Source of the DNA: Bubalus kerabau
Taxonomy: Eukaryota > Chordata > Mammalia > Artiodactyla > Bovidae
DNA length: 64,000 bases
Assembly: GCF_029407905.1 (NCBI RefSeq)
Contig: NC_073627.1
Coordinates: forward strand, 132,135,697-132,199,696
Direction: 5' to 3'
Part shown: piece by piece, positions 1 to 12,189 of the stretch
How the letters are laid out: each line of letters starts with the position of its first letter
How positions within the stretch are numbered: position 1 is the first letter of the stretch
Notes under the pieces: generated by a model
What the model was told of the DNA's origin: nothing
What the model saw: the letters and a program-made list of their open reading frames with translations, nothing else
Database searches by the model: none
Program-made: the position numbers and the translations under genes

Positions 1-245
1 CCTGGTAGCTTAGCTGGTAAGGAATCCGCCTACAACGTAGGAAACCCTGGTTTGATTCCTGGGTCAAGAAGATCCTCTGGAGAAGGGATAGTATTCTAGT
101 GGCCTAGAATATTAGCCCATTTCAGTATTCTTGGGCTTCCCTGGTGGCTCAGCTGGTAAAGAATCTGCCTGCAATGAGGGAGACCTGGGTTTGATCCCTG
201 GGTTGGGAAGATCTCCTGGAGAAGGCAATAGTTACTCACTCCAAT
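1..245 (+). mobile_element. Bov-tA SINE pair, cut by window start
   Basis: Two tandem tRNA-derived SINE heads are visible. Each has the box-A/B-like stretch 'ctggtaaagaatctgcctg' and 'gtttgatccctgggt'. They are joined by the linker 'cagtattcttgggcttccc', typical of dimeric Bov-tA. The first copy is diverged and starts at the window edge. Both lack the usual SINE 3' body. Confidence 0.85.
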
Positions 246-805
246 ATTTTGACTGTTATGAAGTGATATCTCATTGTAGTTTTGATTTGCATTTCTCTAA
301 TAATTAGTGATGTTGAGCATCTTTTCATGTGCCTCTTGGCCATCTATATGTCTTCTGAGGAAAAATGTCTATAGTCTTCTGCCCAGTTTTTGCTTGGGTT
401 GTTTGCTTTGATGATAAACTTCATGAGCTATGTGTTGATTTTGGAGACTAATCCATTGTCAGTCATATCATTTGCAAATATTTTCCCCCAATCTGTGGGT
501 TTTTTTTTTTCATGTTGTTTGTTACCTTTGCTATGCAAAAGCTTTTGAGTTAAATAGGTCCCACTTGTTTATTTTTGTTTTTTATTTCCATTACTCTAGG
601 AGGTGGGTCAATGAGGATCTTGCTGAGATTTATGTCAAAGAGTGTTCTGCCTATGTTTTCCTCTAAGAGCTTTATAGTTTCTGGCCTTACATTTAAGTCT
701 TTAATCCATTTTTAGTTTATTTTTGTGCATGGTATTAGGAAGTGTTCTAATTTTATTCTTTTGCAAGTAGCTCTTCAGCTTTCCCAGTACCACTTATGGA
801 AGAGT
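246..805 (-). mobile_element. L1 fragment (ORF2 3' part), antisense
   Basis: The plus strand reads as the reverse complement of the L1 ORF2 C-terminal region. It closely parallels the larger L1 at about 57.7-58.3 kb, sharing phrases such as 'atttgcatttctctaat' and 'gatgttgagcatcttttc'. No intact frame remains. It is probably an artiodactyl L1 copy of moderate age. Confidence 0.8.
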
Positions 806-1005
806 TATGCCTCAGAGAACAATAAGGGTAAAACACATATCTTAAAAGTATCCAGAAAGAGAACATAGATTAATTTCAAAGAAAATAAATTGATGATGGG
901 CATCTCATAAGTAACAAAGGAGGCCAGAATGCAGCAGAGAATATTGAAAACCCAGAAATGTACCAACAGAAAGTACTTTAGTGGAAAAAACAAATTTCAT
1001 TGCCA

Positions 1006-1710
1006 AAAAGCTGGCTTAAAACTCAACATTCAAAAAACAAAGATCATGGCATCCATCCTATCACTTCATGGCAAATAGATGGAGAAAAAGTGGGAAGTGT
1101 CAGATTTCATTTTCTTGGGCTCCAAAATCAATGTGGGCAGTGACTGTAACCACAGAATTAAAAGATGCTTGCTCCTTGGAAGAAAAGCTATGACAAACCT
1201 AGACAGTGTATTAAGAAGCAGAAACATCACTTTGCCAGTAAAAGTCCATATAGTTAAAGCTATGGTTTTTCCAGTAGTCATGTATGGATGTGAGAGTTGG
1301 ACCATTAAGAAGGCTGAGTGCTGATGAATTGATGCTTTCAAACTGTGGCGCTGGAGTAGACTCTTGAGAGTCCCTTGGACTGTAGGAGATCAAATCAGTC
1401 AATTCTAAAGGAAATCAACCCTGAATATTCATTGGAAGGACTGATGCTGAAGCTGAAGCTCTAATTCTTTGGCCACCTGATGTGATGAGCTGACTCATTG
1501 GAAAAGTACCTGATGCTGGGAAAGTTTGAGGACAAGAGAAGGAGGGGGCACAGAGGATGAGATGGTTGGGTGGCATCATCGACTTAATGGACATGAGTTT
1601 GAGCAAACTCCAGGAGATAGTAAAGCACAGGAAAGCCTGGCGTGCTGCAGTTCATGAGGTCACCAATAGACAGACTCAACTTAGCATCTGAACAATAATG
1701 AACAACAAAC
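1006..1710 (+). mobile_element. BovB (RTE) LINE, 3' part
   Basis: The frame encodes the BovB reverse-transcriptase C-terminal signature 'DFIFLGSKI' and 'VMYGCESWTIKKAEC'. It is followed by the BovB 3' region, which parallels 29.9-30.5 kb. The copy is 5'-truncated, contains stops and frameshifts, and cannot make protein. Confidence 0.92.
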
Positions 1711-2586
1711 CATAAATAAAGTTACTTCTAAACGAAGTATCAGAAGAAGAAAAAAAGATTCCTAAGGGAAGAGATGAGACAGGAAATAATTCTGAAAAAT
1801 AAATAAGTATAGTTAAGGAAATCCAAATGAAAATTGACTGTTTAGAAAAATGGAACATTTAGGTTTAAAAAGACAGAACTAAAATCTTGAGCTCTTATAA
1901 ATATGTAAAAGGAAAAGAATTATGTTCAGGATTTTACAATTTTAAGGAGAGTGTAGAAATATGTTAAACTTTGGATTTTCAAGTATGTACTTTTAAGTAT
2001 GAGTGTTAAAATCCTCTCACAATCAATAATAGAGTGAAATTAGAAGACATGGATTTCAATGTAATAGAGGAGAAACTGGAGTTAAACACAGCAATTCCTT
2101 CAAAAAGAGTGTAGAAAAATAAACAAAGCAATATAGGAAAATCATAAGGAAGAAAGTCCAAAATATTCTGTTCAAAGAAGGCCAATGGATGTTTAACAGT
2201 AATTTCTAGGCAATTTCAGATGTCACAGTTTCCCACAGCAAGATCCTGGACACTGAGGCATGGTGAAGTGATTTATTCTCACATTTTCAGTACAACAGCC
2301 AGAAAATATAAGACAACTAGAATATTCCAGCAACAGCCTCGGGCATGATTTATCTATAGATTTCCTGAAAAGGGACAATGGGAGACTATACACTCCATGG
2401 TCTCACAACCAGCTGCCCCAGGAAAAGGCCTGGAACCACCCCCACATATGTTAATACTACTTCTACTGTTCATGCTTAGTATTTCATCTTGAGGAGATTT
2501 GGTCAGGCATTCACCTGTGATGTTTTTCATTATGAAATGCTCCTCTATCTCATGACTGGTTTTTACCTTGCCTTATTATTATTTTC
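1711..2586. other. Unassigned AT-rich sequence
   Basis: About 0.9 kb of AT-rich sequence has no open frame longer than about 60 codons and no repeat family I recognise. The last 12 bases are the target-site duplication of the next SINE. Confidence 0.5.
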
Positions 2587-2859
2587 CGGAGAAGGCAATG
2601 GCACCCCACTCCAGTACTCTTGCCTGGAAAATCCCATGGATGGAGGAGCCTGGTGGGCTGCAGTTCATGCGGTCGCGGAGAGTCGGACGCGACTAAGTGA
2701 CTTCACTTTCACTTTTCACTTTCATGCATTGGAGAAGGAAATGGCAACCCACTCCAGTGTTCTTGCCTGGAGAATCCCAGGGACGGCGGAGCCTGGTGGG
2801 CTGCCGTCTATGAGGTCGCACAGAGTCGGACACGACTGAGGCGACTTAGCAGCAGCAGC
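2587..2859 (+). mobile_element. Bov-A2 SINE with target-site duplication
   Basis: Two related monomers are present ('ggagaaggcaatggcacccc' and 'ggagaaggaaatggcaaccc') joined by 'cactttcacttttcacttt', with an AGC-rich tail. It is flanked by a perfect 12-bp duplication, attattattttc, at 2575-2586 and 2860-2871. The perfect duplication and low divergence suggest a young insertion. Confidence 0.95.
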
Positions 2860-2920
2860 ATTATTATTTTCATCTGTTTATTTTTATTTTATTTTTTGTT
2901 TGTTATCTATTTGTCATAGT

Positions 2921-3122
2921 CTTCCCTGGTGGCTCAGCAGTAAAGCATCTGCCTGCAATGCAGAGACAGGGATTTGATTACTGAGTTGGGAAGATCCCCT
3001 GGATAAGGAAATGGCAACCCATTCTAGTATTTTTGCCTGGGAAATCCTATGGACAGAGGAGTGTGGGGGGCTACAGTCCATGGGGTTGGAAAGAGTCAAA
3101 CACAACTTAGCAACTAAACAAC
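2921..3122 (+). mobile_element. Bov-tA SINE
   Basis: It has a tRNA-like head ('cttccctggtggctcag'), the body phrase 'tggcaacccattctag', and a 3' end matching 'gtcaaacacaacttagcaac'. It is moderately diverged. Confidence 0.92.
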
Positions 3123-3220
3123 ATCTATTTGTCACCATTTACCTCCATCTGGTGTACGATTTCCCATTTTTACCTTTGACTTCCTCTAACTCACATAGTT
3201 TTTAGATAGTTTTATACAAG

Positions 3221-3411
3221 TGTGAAAGTTGCTGAGTCATGTCGGACTCTTTGCAACCCCATGTACTATACAGTACATGGAATTCTCCAGGCCAGAATAC
3301 TGGAGTGGGTAGCCTTTCCCTTCTCCAGGGCATCTTCCCCACCCAGGAATCGAACCCAGGTCTCCTGCATTACAGGCAGATTCTTTACCAGCTGAGCCAC
3401 AAGGGAAGCCC
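3221..3411 (-). mobile_element. Bov-tA SINE, reverse
   Basis: This is the reverse complement of Bov-tA, from 'gctgagtcatgtcggactc' to 'gctgagccacaagggaagcc'. It is opposite in orientation to the SINEs on both sides, so an inverted repeat pair exists within this cluster. Confidence 0.92.
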
Positions 3412-3451
3412 GAGTTTTGGCATTCTAAACTTTGAGAATAAACCCTGGCTT

Positions 3452-3708
3452 CTTTGGCACCCCACTCCAGTACTCTTGCCTGGAATATCCCATGGACAGG
3501 GGAGCCTGGTGGGCTGCAGTCCATGGGGTTGCTGGGAGTCGGACACGACTGAGCGACTTCACTTTCACTTTTCACTTTCATGCATTGGAGAAGGAAATGG
3601 CAACCCACTCCAGTACTCTTGTCTGGAGAATCCCAGGGACAGCGGAACCAGTGGGCTGCCATCTATGGGGTCTCACAGAGTCGGATGCGACTGAAGTGAC
3701 TTAGCAGT
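3452..3708 (+). mobile_element. Bov-A2 SINE, 5' clipped
   Basis: It contains the two-monomer Bov-A2 structure with the 'cactttcacttttcacttt' linker and ends at 'gacttagcag'. The first bases of the left monomer are missing. It abuts the next Bov-tA directly. Confidence 0.92.
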
Positions 3709-3711
3709 CGT

Positions 3712-3912
3712 GGCTCTGCCTGTGTCTGCCTGCAATGCGGGAGACCTGGATTCGTTTCCTGGGTTGGGAAGATCCTCTGGAGAAGGAAATGGCAACACAC
3801 TCCAGTATTCTTGCCTGGAGAATCTCATGGACAGAGGAGCCTGGTGGGCTGCAGTCCACGGGGTCACAAAGAGTCGAACACGACTGAGCGACTTCAATTT
3901 CACTTTCATACA
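3712..3912 (+). mobile_element. Bov-tA SINE, 5' clipped
   Basis: It starts within the tRNA-like head ('tgtctgcctgcaatgcggga') and ends in 'gagcgacttcaatttcac'. It lacks the first bases of the consensus, consistent with 5' truncation or insertion next to the preceding Bov-A2. Confidence 0.9.
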
Positions 3913-3992
3913 AGTGTAGTTGGATTGATTTATGATCTCTATTGAGAAATTTTTCTCTTAAAGCAAATTTAACTCATATTATTTACTAATAT

Positions 3993-4224
3993 AAGGCTTC
4001 CCAGGTTGCACTAGTGGTAAAGAATCCACCTGCCAATGCAGGAGACATAAAAGACGCAGATTGGATTCCTGGGTTGGGAAGATAACCTGGAAGAGGGCAG
4101 GGCAACCCACTCCAGTATTCTTGCCTGGAGATTCCCATGAACAGAAGATCCTGGTGGGCTACAGTTCACTGGACCACAAAGAGTGGTACAAGACTGAAGC
4201 AACTTAGCACTCACACATGCATGC
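3993..4224 (+). mobile_element. Bov-tA SINE variant with target-site duplication
   Basis: This is the variant with the extended head ('gcactagtggtaaagaatcc', then 'gacataaaagacgc'). It is flanked by a perfect 12-bp duplication, atttactaatat, at 3981-3992 and 4225-4236. Confidence 0.93.
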
Positions 4225-4384
4225 ATTTACTAATATGACACATGCATTAGTTTGGGTCCTGTAGTTTTTTTGATGGTTTCTGTTTAAAGTCTTCATTTGT
4301 TTACTATATAACTATATTTTCCTTCTTTGTTTTTATAATTAATTCTAATAATTTTAAGGTTTAGTGAACATATTTTTTAGCTAC

Positions 4385-4695
4385 TCTGAAATTAACTTTT
4401 AAATTTTTATTATTTATCATTTTTATTTTTATTGAAGTGTAGCTGATTTACAATGTTGTGTTTGTTTCTGCTGTACAGCAAAGTGAATAAGTTATGTGTA
4501 TACATATATCCACCTTTTTTAGATTCCTTTCCATATAGATCATTACAGAGGATTGAGTAGAGCTCCCTGTGCTATATAGTAGGTCTTTATTAGTTATATA
4601 TTTTATAGGTAGTAGTGTGTGTATGTCAATCCCAATCTCCCACTTTATCCCTCCCCCACTTCCTGGTTTAACTTCTATAAGGTTTAAGTATATAC
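4385..4695 (-). mobile_element. L1 3' end, antisense
   Basis: The plus strand contains 'attgaagtgtagctgattta' followed by phrases such as 'tctgctgtacagcaaagtga' and 'ccctgtgctatatagtagg'. These are typical of the L1 3' region read in antisense in artiodactyls. No frame is preserved. Confidence 0.75.
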
Positions 4696-5149
4696 ATTTC
4701 AAGTATGTGTGGTAGATATGGACATAAAACTGTTTTTGGTGATTTTTTGACTTATGTGCTTCCCTTCAGAGAAAATGGCATTAATGGCATGGTATTTGAT
4801 TGGGAAGTATGAAAAGTAACAGTCTGTGAAAAGAATATTGTTTGAAGTAGACTGACCTCTGGCAGAGCTAATGGTAGATGGCCCTCTTTCTGCACATATC
4901 TTCTGTACCAGGGTAGTACATTTTTATGATTACCTTTTGAAGCATGCAAAGTCAAGCATGTTTGACTTTCTTGATAATTTTAATTTCTATCACATGAATT
5001 TGAAATTAGACAGATTAGTCACTTTTTAATTAATAGCAGTTTTTAAATGCTTAGTAAACACCTGCTAACCTAAAGGAAAACAACTTACACAAACAAAAAA
5101 CAATTTATTGTATTTATCTTGTAAAAGTTACTCTCTGACTCTAAATTCA
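4696..5149. other. Unassigned AT-rich sequence
   Basis: No repeat or gene is recognised. The longest open frame is 67 codons, with no familiar motif. Confidence 0.5.
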
Positions 5150-5420
5150 GTTCAGTCCAGTTCAGTCGCTCAGTCATGTCCAACTCTTTGTGACCCCATG
5201 AATTGTAGCACCCCAGGCCTCCCTGTCCATCACCAACTCCCAGAGTTCACTCAAACTCACGTCCATCGAGTCAGTGATGCCATCCAGCCATCTCATCCTC
5301 TGTTGTCCCCTTCTCCTCTTGCCCCCCAATCCCTCCCAGCATCAGGGTCTTTTCCAGTGAGTCAACTCTTCACATGAGGTGGCCAAAGTACTGGAGTTTC
5401 AGCTTTAGCTTTAGCTTCCA
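5150..5420 (-). mobile_element. BovB 3' end, reverse
   Basis: It begins with the reverse complement of the BovB tail ('ttcagtccagttcagtcgct') and continues through the inverted 3' region (reverse of 'gatgctgggagggattggg'). It is severely 5'-truncated. Confidence 0.9.
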
Positions 5421-6820
5421 CAGAATATTGAAAAGTCTAATTTGACTTTAGAAGCCACTAGAGTAGTATTTAATTCATAGGCAATTTGAGCAAAATACCA
5501 TAAATATGAAAGTACCAGAGAACACAACTGCAATAAAATAGTATAACAAGCGGCTTTGGAGATAAGGTAGGGAGGATACTAAAATGATAGCTCATCAAAC
5601 ATGTTTAGCTATTGACCATGAGAAGCTAAAATTAGTTTTAAATCCATATGTAAATATGTAATCAGGTATAAGTTTTAATATATAACTCACGATAATTTAG
5701 ATACAATCAAATACATATTTTCAGAAGAAGATATTTATTACAAATGCAACACTGTGATCAAAAGGATACAAAATATTTAGATGATGAAAAGCACTTAATG
5801 TACCCAAGAAATTGGTTCCAAAGTAAATATAGAGGGGGAAACTTCTTGAATTTTGAAAGACTGTTAATTCCAAATTTTGTGAGAAAGCTCTTCATTTTCT
5901 TATTTTCAATAGTGTTCCACATTCCACAGTGTATAATAATCTATGCACATTAAGTTCATAGTTTTCTCTAATGCAGAAAAAATGTGCTTGGTGTTCCTTA
6001 TAATTTAATTGAGAGGATAAATCTACAAAACAATGATGTGCTTTCCTACTGCTGTTCAGCTCCTGCTAGGTACTACATTTGAAATGCATTGTTGTTCACC
6101 ATGGTGTGAAATTGTGGCTAATGAAGAAGAAATGCTTACACAGGTCTTTGGATCAAAGAGGTCCTGCATCTATGCCTGATTCTCCAGCTCAGTGCAAGAT
6201 TTTGCTTGGCTGTGAGCTTCTCTGCCAGATGGTATGGTTTCCATTCTACACATTTTTCTGTAAGCACACAGATATATAGAGCTGATGTTCATCCTCAAGG
6301 AATATGTGGGAAAGACAAAACATGCTAAAAGCTAGCTGTATTAATAGGTGGAATGTTATATGAACCATAAGAAAGCCATCATAATGATGTCAAGTGAACT
6401 CCCTTGAAGATGCTCACGTCCTGATATGTTACCTTACATATCAAAAGAGATTTTGCATCTATGATTAATTAAGGACATTCAAAGGAGAAGATCATCCCAG
6501 ATTATTTGCATGGGCTGAATGTGATCATAAAAGTCCTTAAAAGTGAAAGAGAGAGAAATATGCTGGCAATTTCTGGGAAGCTTTAAGCACTGAGATGATG
6601 GGAGGTGAAGCACAGCTATGAGAAGAAAAAGAATGGGGGAAGGGCCATGGGACTTGAAAGGCAGGAAAGATGCACAAGTAGGAGGCCTGATAATGGATAC
6701 TTGATTCATTTATTCCTTATAGAAAAATATTTATGAAGCGTTTTCAGATACCAGGCACCTAGCAGAAGTTGACACATTAGAGCATAATGGGGAGACTGAT
6801 ACCAGTCAAATATCACTCAT
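5421..6820. other. Unassigned AT-rich sequence
   Basis: About 1.4 kb has no recognised family. Frames of 60-76 codons occur but have no motif, no homology I know and no splice-site context, so I do not call them genes. Confidence 0.5.
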
Positions 6821-6821
6821 G

Positions 6822-7032
6822 TGTGCCTGAAGTTGCTTTAGTCATGTCTGACTCTTTGTGACCCAATGGACTGTACCCTGCCAGGCTCCTCTGTCCATGG
6901 AATCTTCCAGGCAAGAATACAGGAGTGGGTTACCGTCCCTCCTCCAGGGATCTTCCCAACCCAGGGATCAAACCCATGTCTCTTACATCGCCTGTATCAG
7001 CAGGTGGGTACTTTACCTCTAGTGCCACATCT
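6822..7032 (-). mobile_element. Bov-tA SINE, reverse
   Basis: This is an inverted Bov-tA. It opens with 'gctttagtcatgtctgactc' and proceeds through 'gatcttcccaacccaggga'. It is diverged near the tRNA-like head. Confidence 0.88.
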
Positions 7033-7569
7033 GTGGAAAATCACAACAATGAGAGATGCCAGGAAGAAGGGTCTTGTGCTGAGCATAACAATGATGACAA
7101 GGCTGTCGACCGTGGCTGAGGTCTTAACTAGCTGGAAGTTTATTGAAAAAACTAGTCAAGACCCAGATGATGCCACTTTGAAGAGTTTGGATTTATCCCT
7201 GTTAACCATCTTTGATAACTCTTATATGCTTCCATCCCTTCTTTCTAGAGACTGGACGCTGCAGTCTGCATCTCTGAATCTCTTCTCCAGAGTTGAAATG
7301 GGGTTTATGGTCATCCTGCCAGTTTTCTTCATTTAAGCCCTCCTTGATGAAGCATCTGTGAAATTCTTCTTCCAGATGGACTTAGAAACAACTAGTAAAT
7401 AAGCCAAATTGTCCTCTGAACCTGCCCACCCTACCTCAGAGTATTTGATCTTACCTAAGTTCACTTCTCTTAGGCTGATAATAGATAAGTTCAACTGACT
7501 AGTTGCACTCAAGAGAAGGAGAAATAAGTAAGTGGCAAAGATACATTGAGAAATTTATGCTTTAAAAAT
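7033..7569. other. Unassigned sequence
   Basis: No repeat family or gene motif is recognised. A 156-codon plus-strand frame (6866-7336) begins inside the preceding SINE and runs into this segment. Nothing in it resembles a known domain. Confidence 0.5.
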
Positions 7570-8290
7570 GCTTTCATAACTTAAAAATTTTTTTGAAATT
7601 AATTATTTTAAATGAAGGATAATTGCTGTACAGAATTGTGTCTATTTCTGCCAAACATCAACAGGAACCAGCCATAGGTATGCATATGTCCCCTCCCTCC
7701 TGGACCTCCCTCCCACCTTCCTCCCCATCCCATCCTTCTAGGTTGTTACAGAGCCCTGGTTTGAGTTCCCTGAGTCATACAGCAAATTCCCACTGGCTAT
7801 CTATTTCACATATGGTATCCCTGGTGGCTCAGACGGTAAAGTGTCTGCCTACAATGCGGGTAGACCTGGGCTCGATCCCTGGGTCTGGAAGATCCCCTGG
7901 AGAAGAAAATGGCAACCCGCTCCAGTACTCTTGCCTGGAAAATCCCATGGATGGAGGATCCTGGTAGGCTACAGTTCATAGGGTCGAAAAGAGTTGGACA
8001 CGACTGAGCGACTTCACTTTCACTTTAATGTAAGTTTCCAAGTTACTCTATCCATGTATCCCATCCTCTCCTTCCTCTCTCACTCCATGTTCATAAGTCT
8101 ATTCTCTATGTCTATGTCTCTTTTGCTGCCCTGAAAATAATTTCACCAGTACCATGTTTCTAGATTCCATATATATGCATTAGTATATGATATTTGTTTT
8201 TCTCTTTCTGACTTACTTCACTCTGTATAATAGGCTCTGGATTCATCCACCTCATTAGAACTGACTCAAATGCATTCCTTTTTTTGTTGT
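7570..8290 (-). mobile_element. L1 3' end, antisense, split by a SINE
   Basis: The plus strand reads as an antisense L1 3' region ('gaaggataattgctgtacag', then 'cagcaaattcccactggcta'). It resumes after the SINE with 'atgtaagtttccaagttact'. The same order is seen at 56.9-57.3 kb. The SINE at 7815-8025 therefore inserted into this L1. Confidence 0.88.
7815..8025 (+). mobile_element. Bov-tA SINE inside L1
   Basis: It runs from 'tccctggtggctcagacggt' to 'gagcgacttcactttcactt'. L1 sequence continues on both sides, so this SINE is younger than its host L1. Confidence 0.93.
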
Positions 8291-8299
8291 CATAACTTT

Positions 8300-8890
8300 T
8301 GTTTTTGTTGTTCAGTCACTAAGATGTGTCAGACTGTTTGTGACCCCATGTACTGCAGCACACCAGGCTCCTCTGTCCTCCACTATCTCCTGGAGTTTGC
8401 TCACATTCATGTCCTTTGAGTCAGAGATGTTATCTAACCATCTTATCCTCTGCCACACCCTTTTCCTTTTGCCGTCAGTCGTTCCCAGCATCAGGGTCTT
8501 TTCCAAAGAGTTGGCTCTTTCAAAGAGGTGGTCAAATTGTTGGAACTTCTGCTTCAGTGTCAGTCCTTCCAATGAATATTCAGGGTTGATTTCCTTTAGG
8601 ATTGACTGGTTTGATCTCCTTCCAGTCCAAGAGACTTTCAAGAATCTTCAGCACCATAATTTGAAAGCATCAGTTCTTCAGCACTCAGCCTTCTTTATGG
8701 TCCAACTCTCATGTCCATACATGACTACTGGAAAAACCATAACTTTGACTATAGGCACCTTTGTTGGCAAATTGATGTCTCTGCTTTTTAAAATGCTGTC
8801 TAGGTTTGTCATAGCTTTCTTTCCAAGGAGCAGGTGTCTTTTAATTTCATGGGTGCATTCACCATCCACAGTGATTTTGGAGCCCATCAT
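8300..8890 (-). mobile_element. BovB 3' part, reverse
   Basis: The minus strand encodes 'VMYGHESWTIKKAEC' and the downstream BovB 3' region, with the leading edge 'tgttgttcagtcactaagat' on plus. It is 5'-truncated within the reverse-transcriptase C-terminal region and carries stops. Confidence 0.92.
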
Positions 8891-10985
8891 GACTTTCAGG
8901 AAGCTGCTATTGAATACATTTATTATGTTAACAATTCTCTATTGCTTGGTCTATATAAAAACTTTTCCTTTAAATTTTAAGACAAAGAAAACTCTTATTT
9001 AATATATTTTGTGATTTTCCTTTTGTAAAATAATAATGTAGCTATTTTCTATGTGTACTTAAAAAAAGCCAAGGGAATAATTTTGTGATAAAGTATAATT
9101 ATGATTTCAAGCAAATTTTCTTCCTTGTATTAGACCACCAGAACTACTTTCTTAAATGTATTGTGTGCGCATCCCATTCTGTTAGAGGGCATTTTCATTG
9201 ACTGAAACTTCCCACTGCTTTAGTGTTTTCTCTTGTCTGACCCTGAGGTGACCTAAATAGTCCAGACTTCTTTGTGCTATTTGGGCCTGTGAAGTAGCTT
9301 AAGTGTATGACCTCTGTTCATGAGGTTGGACTTCAGTTATGTTCTGACTGTTTACATTTACTGTTGAAGAAATGAATGTCTTCTGGAAATAAGGAATTTA
9401 GAGAAAGAGTTTTTTGGAGATTATCACCACAGTTGAAAATGGGTAAATCTACCTTTCAGTAGGACTGAAATTAGCTTGATAGCTAATCAGGAGGTGTTCA
9501 GAATGCAAATAAGTGCCTTAGCATGCCAAGTTATGTGCTTCACAGAATATAATATTTTGTAGGAAATCCTCTAGAAAATAATAAAAATTCTAGCGGAAGT
9601 TTTATGTGAATAAATAAGATCCTGTGGATAGTGAGATTTTCTGGAGCCTACAGACATCAGCAGTGGATTTAATGTGTGGTGAAATGAGCAAGGAATGACA
9701 CCCATGCAACAGTGGGAGCATTTATGGAGCTATGAGCAAGAACCAGCTTCCTAAAAAACATACTTTTCAGAGAAAGTGAAGTTGTGTCTGGAAATCCAGG
9801 CTCCAGGGAAGGGATGGTGACCCTTGGGAACACTAGCTAACACAGACACAAGAGTCCTGTTGTGGGTTTTTGGGGTTTCAGCAGAGCCTCACCTGTATCA
9901 ACTGTGTGGTAATCAACTCGCTAGGTTCCAGATTCCTCATCTATAACATTAGAGTGTCAGAGGAGCTGTCCTCAAAGTCCTCTCCAACCACACTTCCTTT
10001 CTTCTCCTGGATCTCCATGTAATTCCTTCCATTAGAGAATTCTGTGCATAATGTCCCCTTTGCCCCCAGCTGTCACCCTGACCTGCAGAGAGGCACTTAG
10101 GAAATCCACTTGCAGTGGGAGAGTCAAACATCCCTTTTTGTAACCTGCAGTCCTTTTTCTGGACCTGTGTCCTTAAGCAAGTTTGATCTCTCTTGCATGT
10201 GACACCCAGTTCTCATGCTTTCAGCTAATCATATCTATTCTCTCTGATTATCCTGAGAACATGAATTTCAGATTCTTCTCTCTTTATTTTCTTTCCTCTG
10301 GAGCTACATGTATTCAGCAATATTCTAAAACTGTGCTGCTTACTCTGATTATACGGCTACTAAAATAATTCAATATGTTAAGCCTATTACCATAGGGCTT
10401 CAACGGCTAAACATAACTTTTATACTATGGTCAGCATGAGTTTGAAAATTGAAAGGTATATTTACTGTAATGTTTCTTTCCTTCAACCCTGTTATAAGAT
10501 TGATTGTGTCTTAAAATTGATAACTTCTTAGAATTGAGGAAGTAGAGTACTCTCCTCTGATATTTTCTCTATATTTTTTTGTGTGCGGGGAATATTTTAC
10601 CTGTGACACTCATGCCAGTTCTAAGAAATTTATGTCTGTTCCACAGGATTTCCTAATCAAGAATTACTGGAGAACAACCGTGATGATTGCTAAGCACCTA
10701 GACGAGCACATCATCCCATGAGTAAGGAAGAGTAAAGATGTTTGAAGGCTACCAGTGCTTGAAGAAAAATGGGTTACTCCACCCAAGAGATGCAGTAATG
10801 ATGGCTTCTTCAAACCCAGTCAAGTTTGAGAGATGAAAAGGATGGTGAGATGGCACAGGGTCCCTGTTCTTTGGTGACATTTCTGCCTTCTCTGCAAGGC
10901 TGTCTCATTCACAAGTACTGGAGTGCAGCCACTAGGGAACAGGATGAGGAGCCCCTTCTTCTAGGAACTGAGAGTGAGAATCAGA
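8891..10985. other. Unassigned intergenic sequence
   Basis: About 2.1 kb has no repeat family I can name and no supported gene. Open frames are at most about 61 codons. Confidence 0.5.
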
Positions 10986-10989
10986 ATGT

Positions 10990-11400
10990 GATCTGGAGTG
11001 TGATAGTTAATTTTATGCATCAATTTGGAGGGCGTTTTTGAATGATATTAATATTTAAATCAGTGAACTGTGAGTAAACAGATTGCTCTCCATAATGTCA
11101 TGGGCCTCATCCAATTAGGTGAAGGTCTGAATAGAACAAAATGACTGGCACCCTAGGCCTGAAGAAATTCTTCAATAGATTGCCTTCAGACTTTATCTAC
11201 ATCATTGGCTCTCCTGGGTTTACACCAGATTGCCTTTGGACTGGAACTGAAACACTAGATTTCTTGACTCTCAAGCCTGTAGTTTTGAACTCATGATCTT
11301 CTATGACTACATGAGCCAATTCCTTATAGTAAGTTATTTTCTTTATTTATATGCATATATCACATCCTATTGGTTCTGTTTTTCTGAAGGACTCTATTAC
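10990..11400. repeat. Old interspersed repeat, LTR-like, family unassigned
   Basis: The segment starts near 'atagttaattttatgcatca' and ends near 'cctattggttctgtttttct'. These end phrases recur in mammalian genomes as the two ends of an old interspersed repeat. I recognise the pattern but not the family name, and divergence is high. Confidence 0.45.
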
Positions 11401-11737
11401 ACTGGGTCACAAGGTGGTTTCTGTCCAGAGCTATGGCTGCTGGAAACACAGTGAAGATACCAGCTAGTCAAGAAATGGGCAATGCTGACCCCAGATGTGA
11501 CCGATGGAGATTACTGCCAGCATCAGCAAAGCAGAGACAGCAATGGAGGATCTACATAGACCAAGGATTGGCTCAAGCTGTGTTGGGAGAATTGGAAGAA
11601 GGATAAACACCAGGAAGGATGCACAACTTCAAGGGCCATGTGCTGTGTGGCTCTGCACATCATACTCCCCTGTTTGCATAGTTAATAAGTCTTTGTGGAT
11701 TGCCACTGAAGCAGTTGAGCCAGATAAACAATTTTTC
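11401..11737. other. Unassigned sequence
   Basis: No motif or repeat is recognised. The last 11 bases are one copy of the target-site duplication of the adjacent BovB. Confidence 0.5.
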
Positions 11738-12189
11738 TAGTCAAGGCTATGGGTTTTCCAGTGGTTATGTATGGATGTGAGAGTTAGACTGTGAAGAAAG
11801 CTGAGTGCTGAAGAATTGATGCTTTTGAACTATGGTGTTGGAGAAGACTTTTGAGAGTCCCTTGGACTGCAAGGAGATCCAACCAGTTCATTCTAAAGGA
11901 TATCAGTCCTGGGTGTTCATTGGAAGGACTGATGCTAAAGCTGAAACTCCAATACTATGGTCACCTCATGTGAAGAGTTGACTCATTGGAAAAGACCCTG
12001 ATGCTGGGAGGGATTGGGGGCAGGAGGAGAAGGGGACGACAGAGGATGAGATGGCTGGATGGCATTACTGACTCAATGGACATGAGTTTGAGTAGACTCC
12101 AGGAGCTGATGATGGACAGGGAGGCCTGGCATGCTGCAATTCATGGGGTCACAAAGAGTCGGACACGACTGAGCAACTGAACTGAACTG
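11738..12189 (+). mobile_element. BovB 3' fragment with target-site duplication
   Basis: A 452-bp 5'-truncated BovB starts within the region encoding 'VKAM.FPVVMYGCES' and ends in the (CTGAA)n-type tail. It is flanked by an exact 11-bp duplication, aacaatttttc, at 11727-11737 and 12190-12200. Confidence 0.95.

Noticed and set aside
1..245. tRNA genes at SINE heads
   Set aside because: The tRNA-like heads belong to Bov-tA and have lost cloverleaf pairing and a mature 3' end.
3237..3694. 141- and 151-codon frames on both strands at 3.2-3.7 kb
   Set aside because: They cross two SINEs; SINE consensus sequences are frequently open over short distances and recur at every copy.
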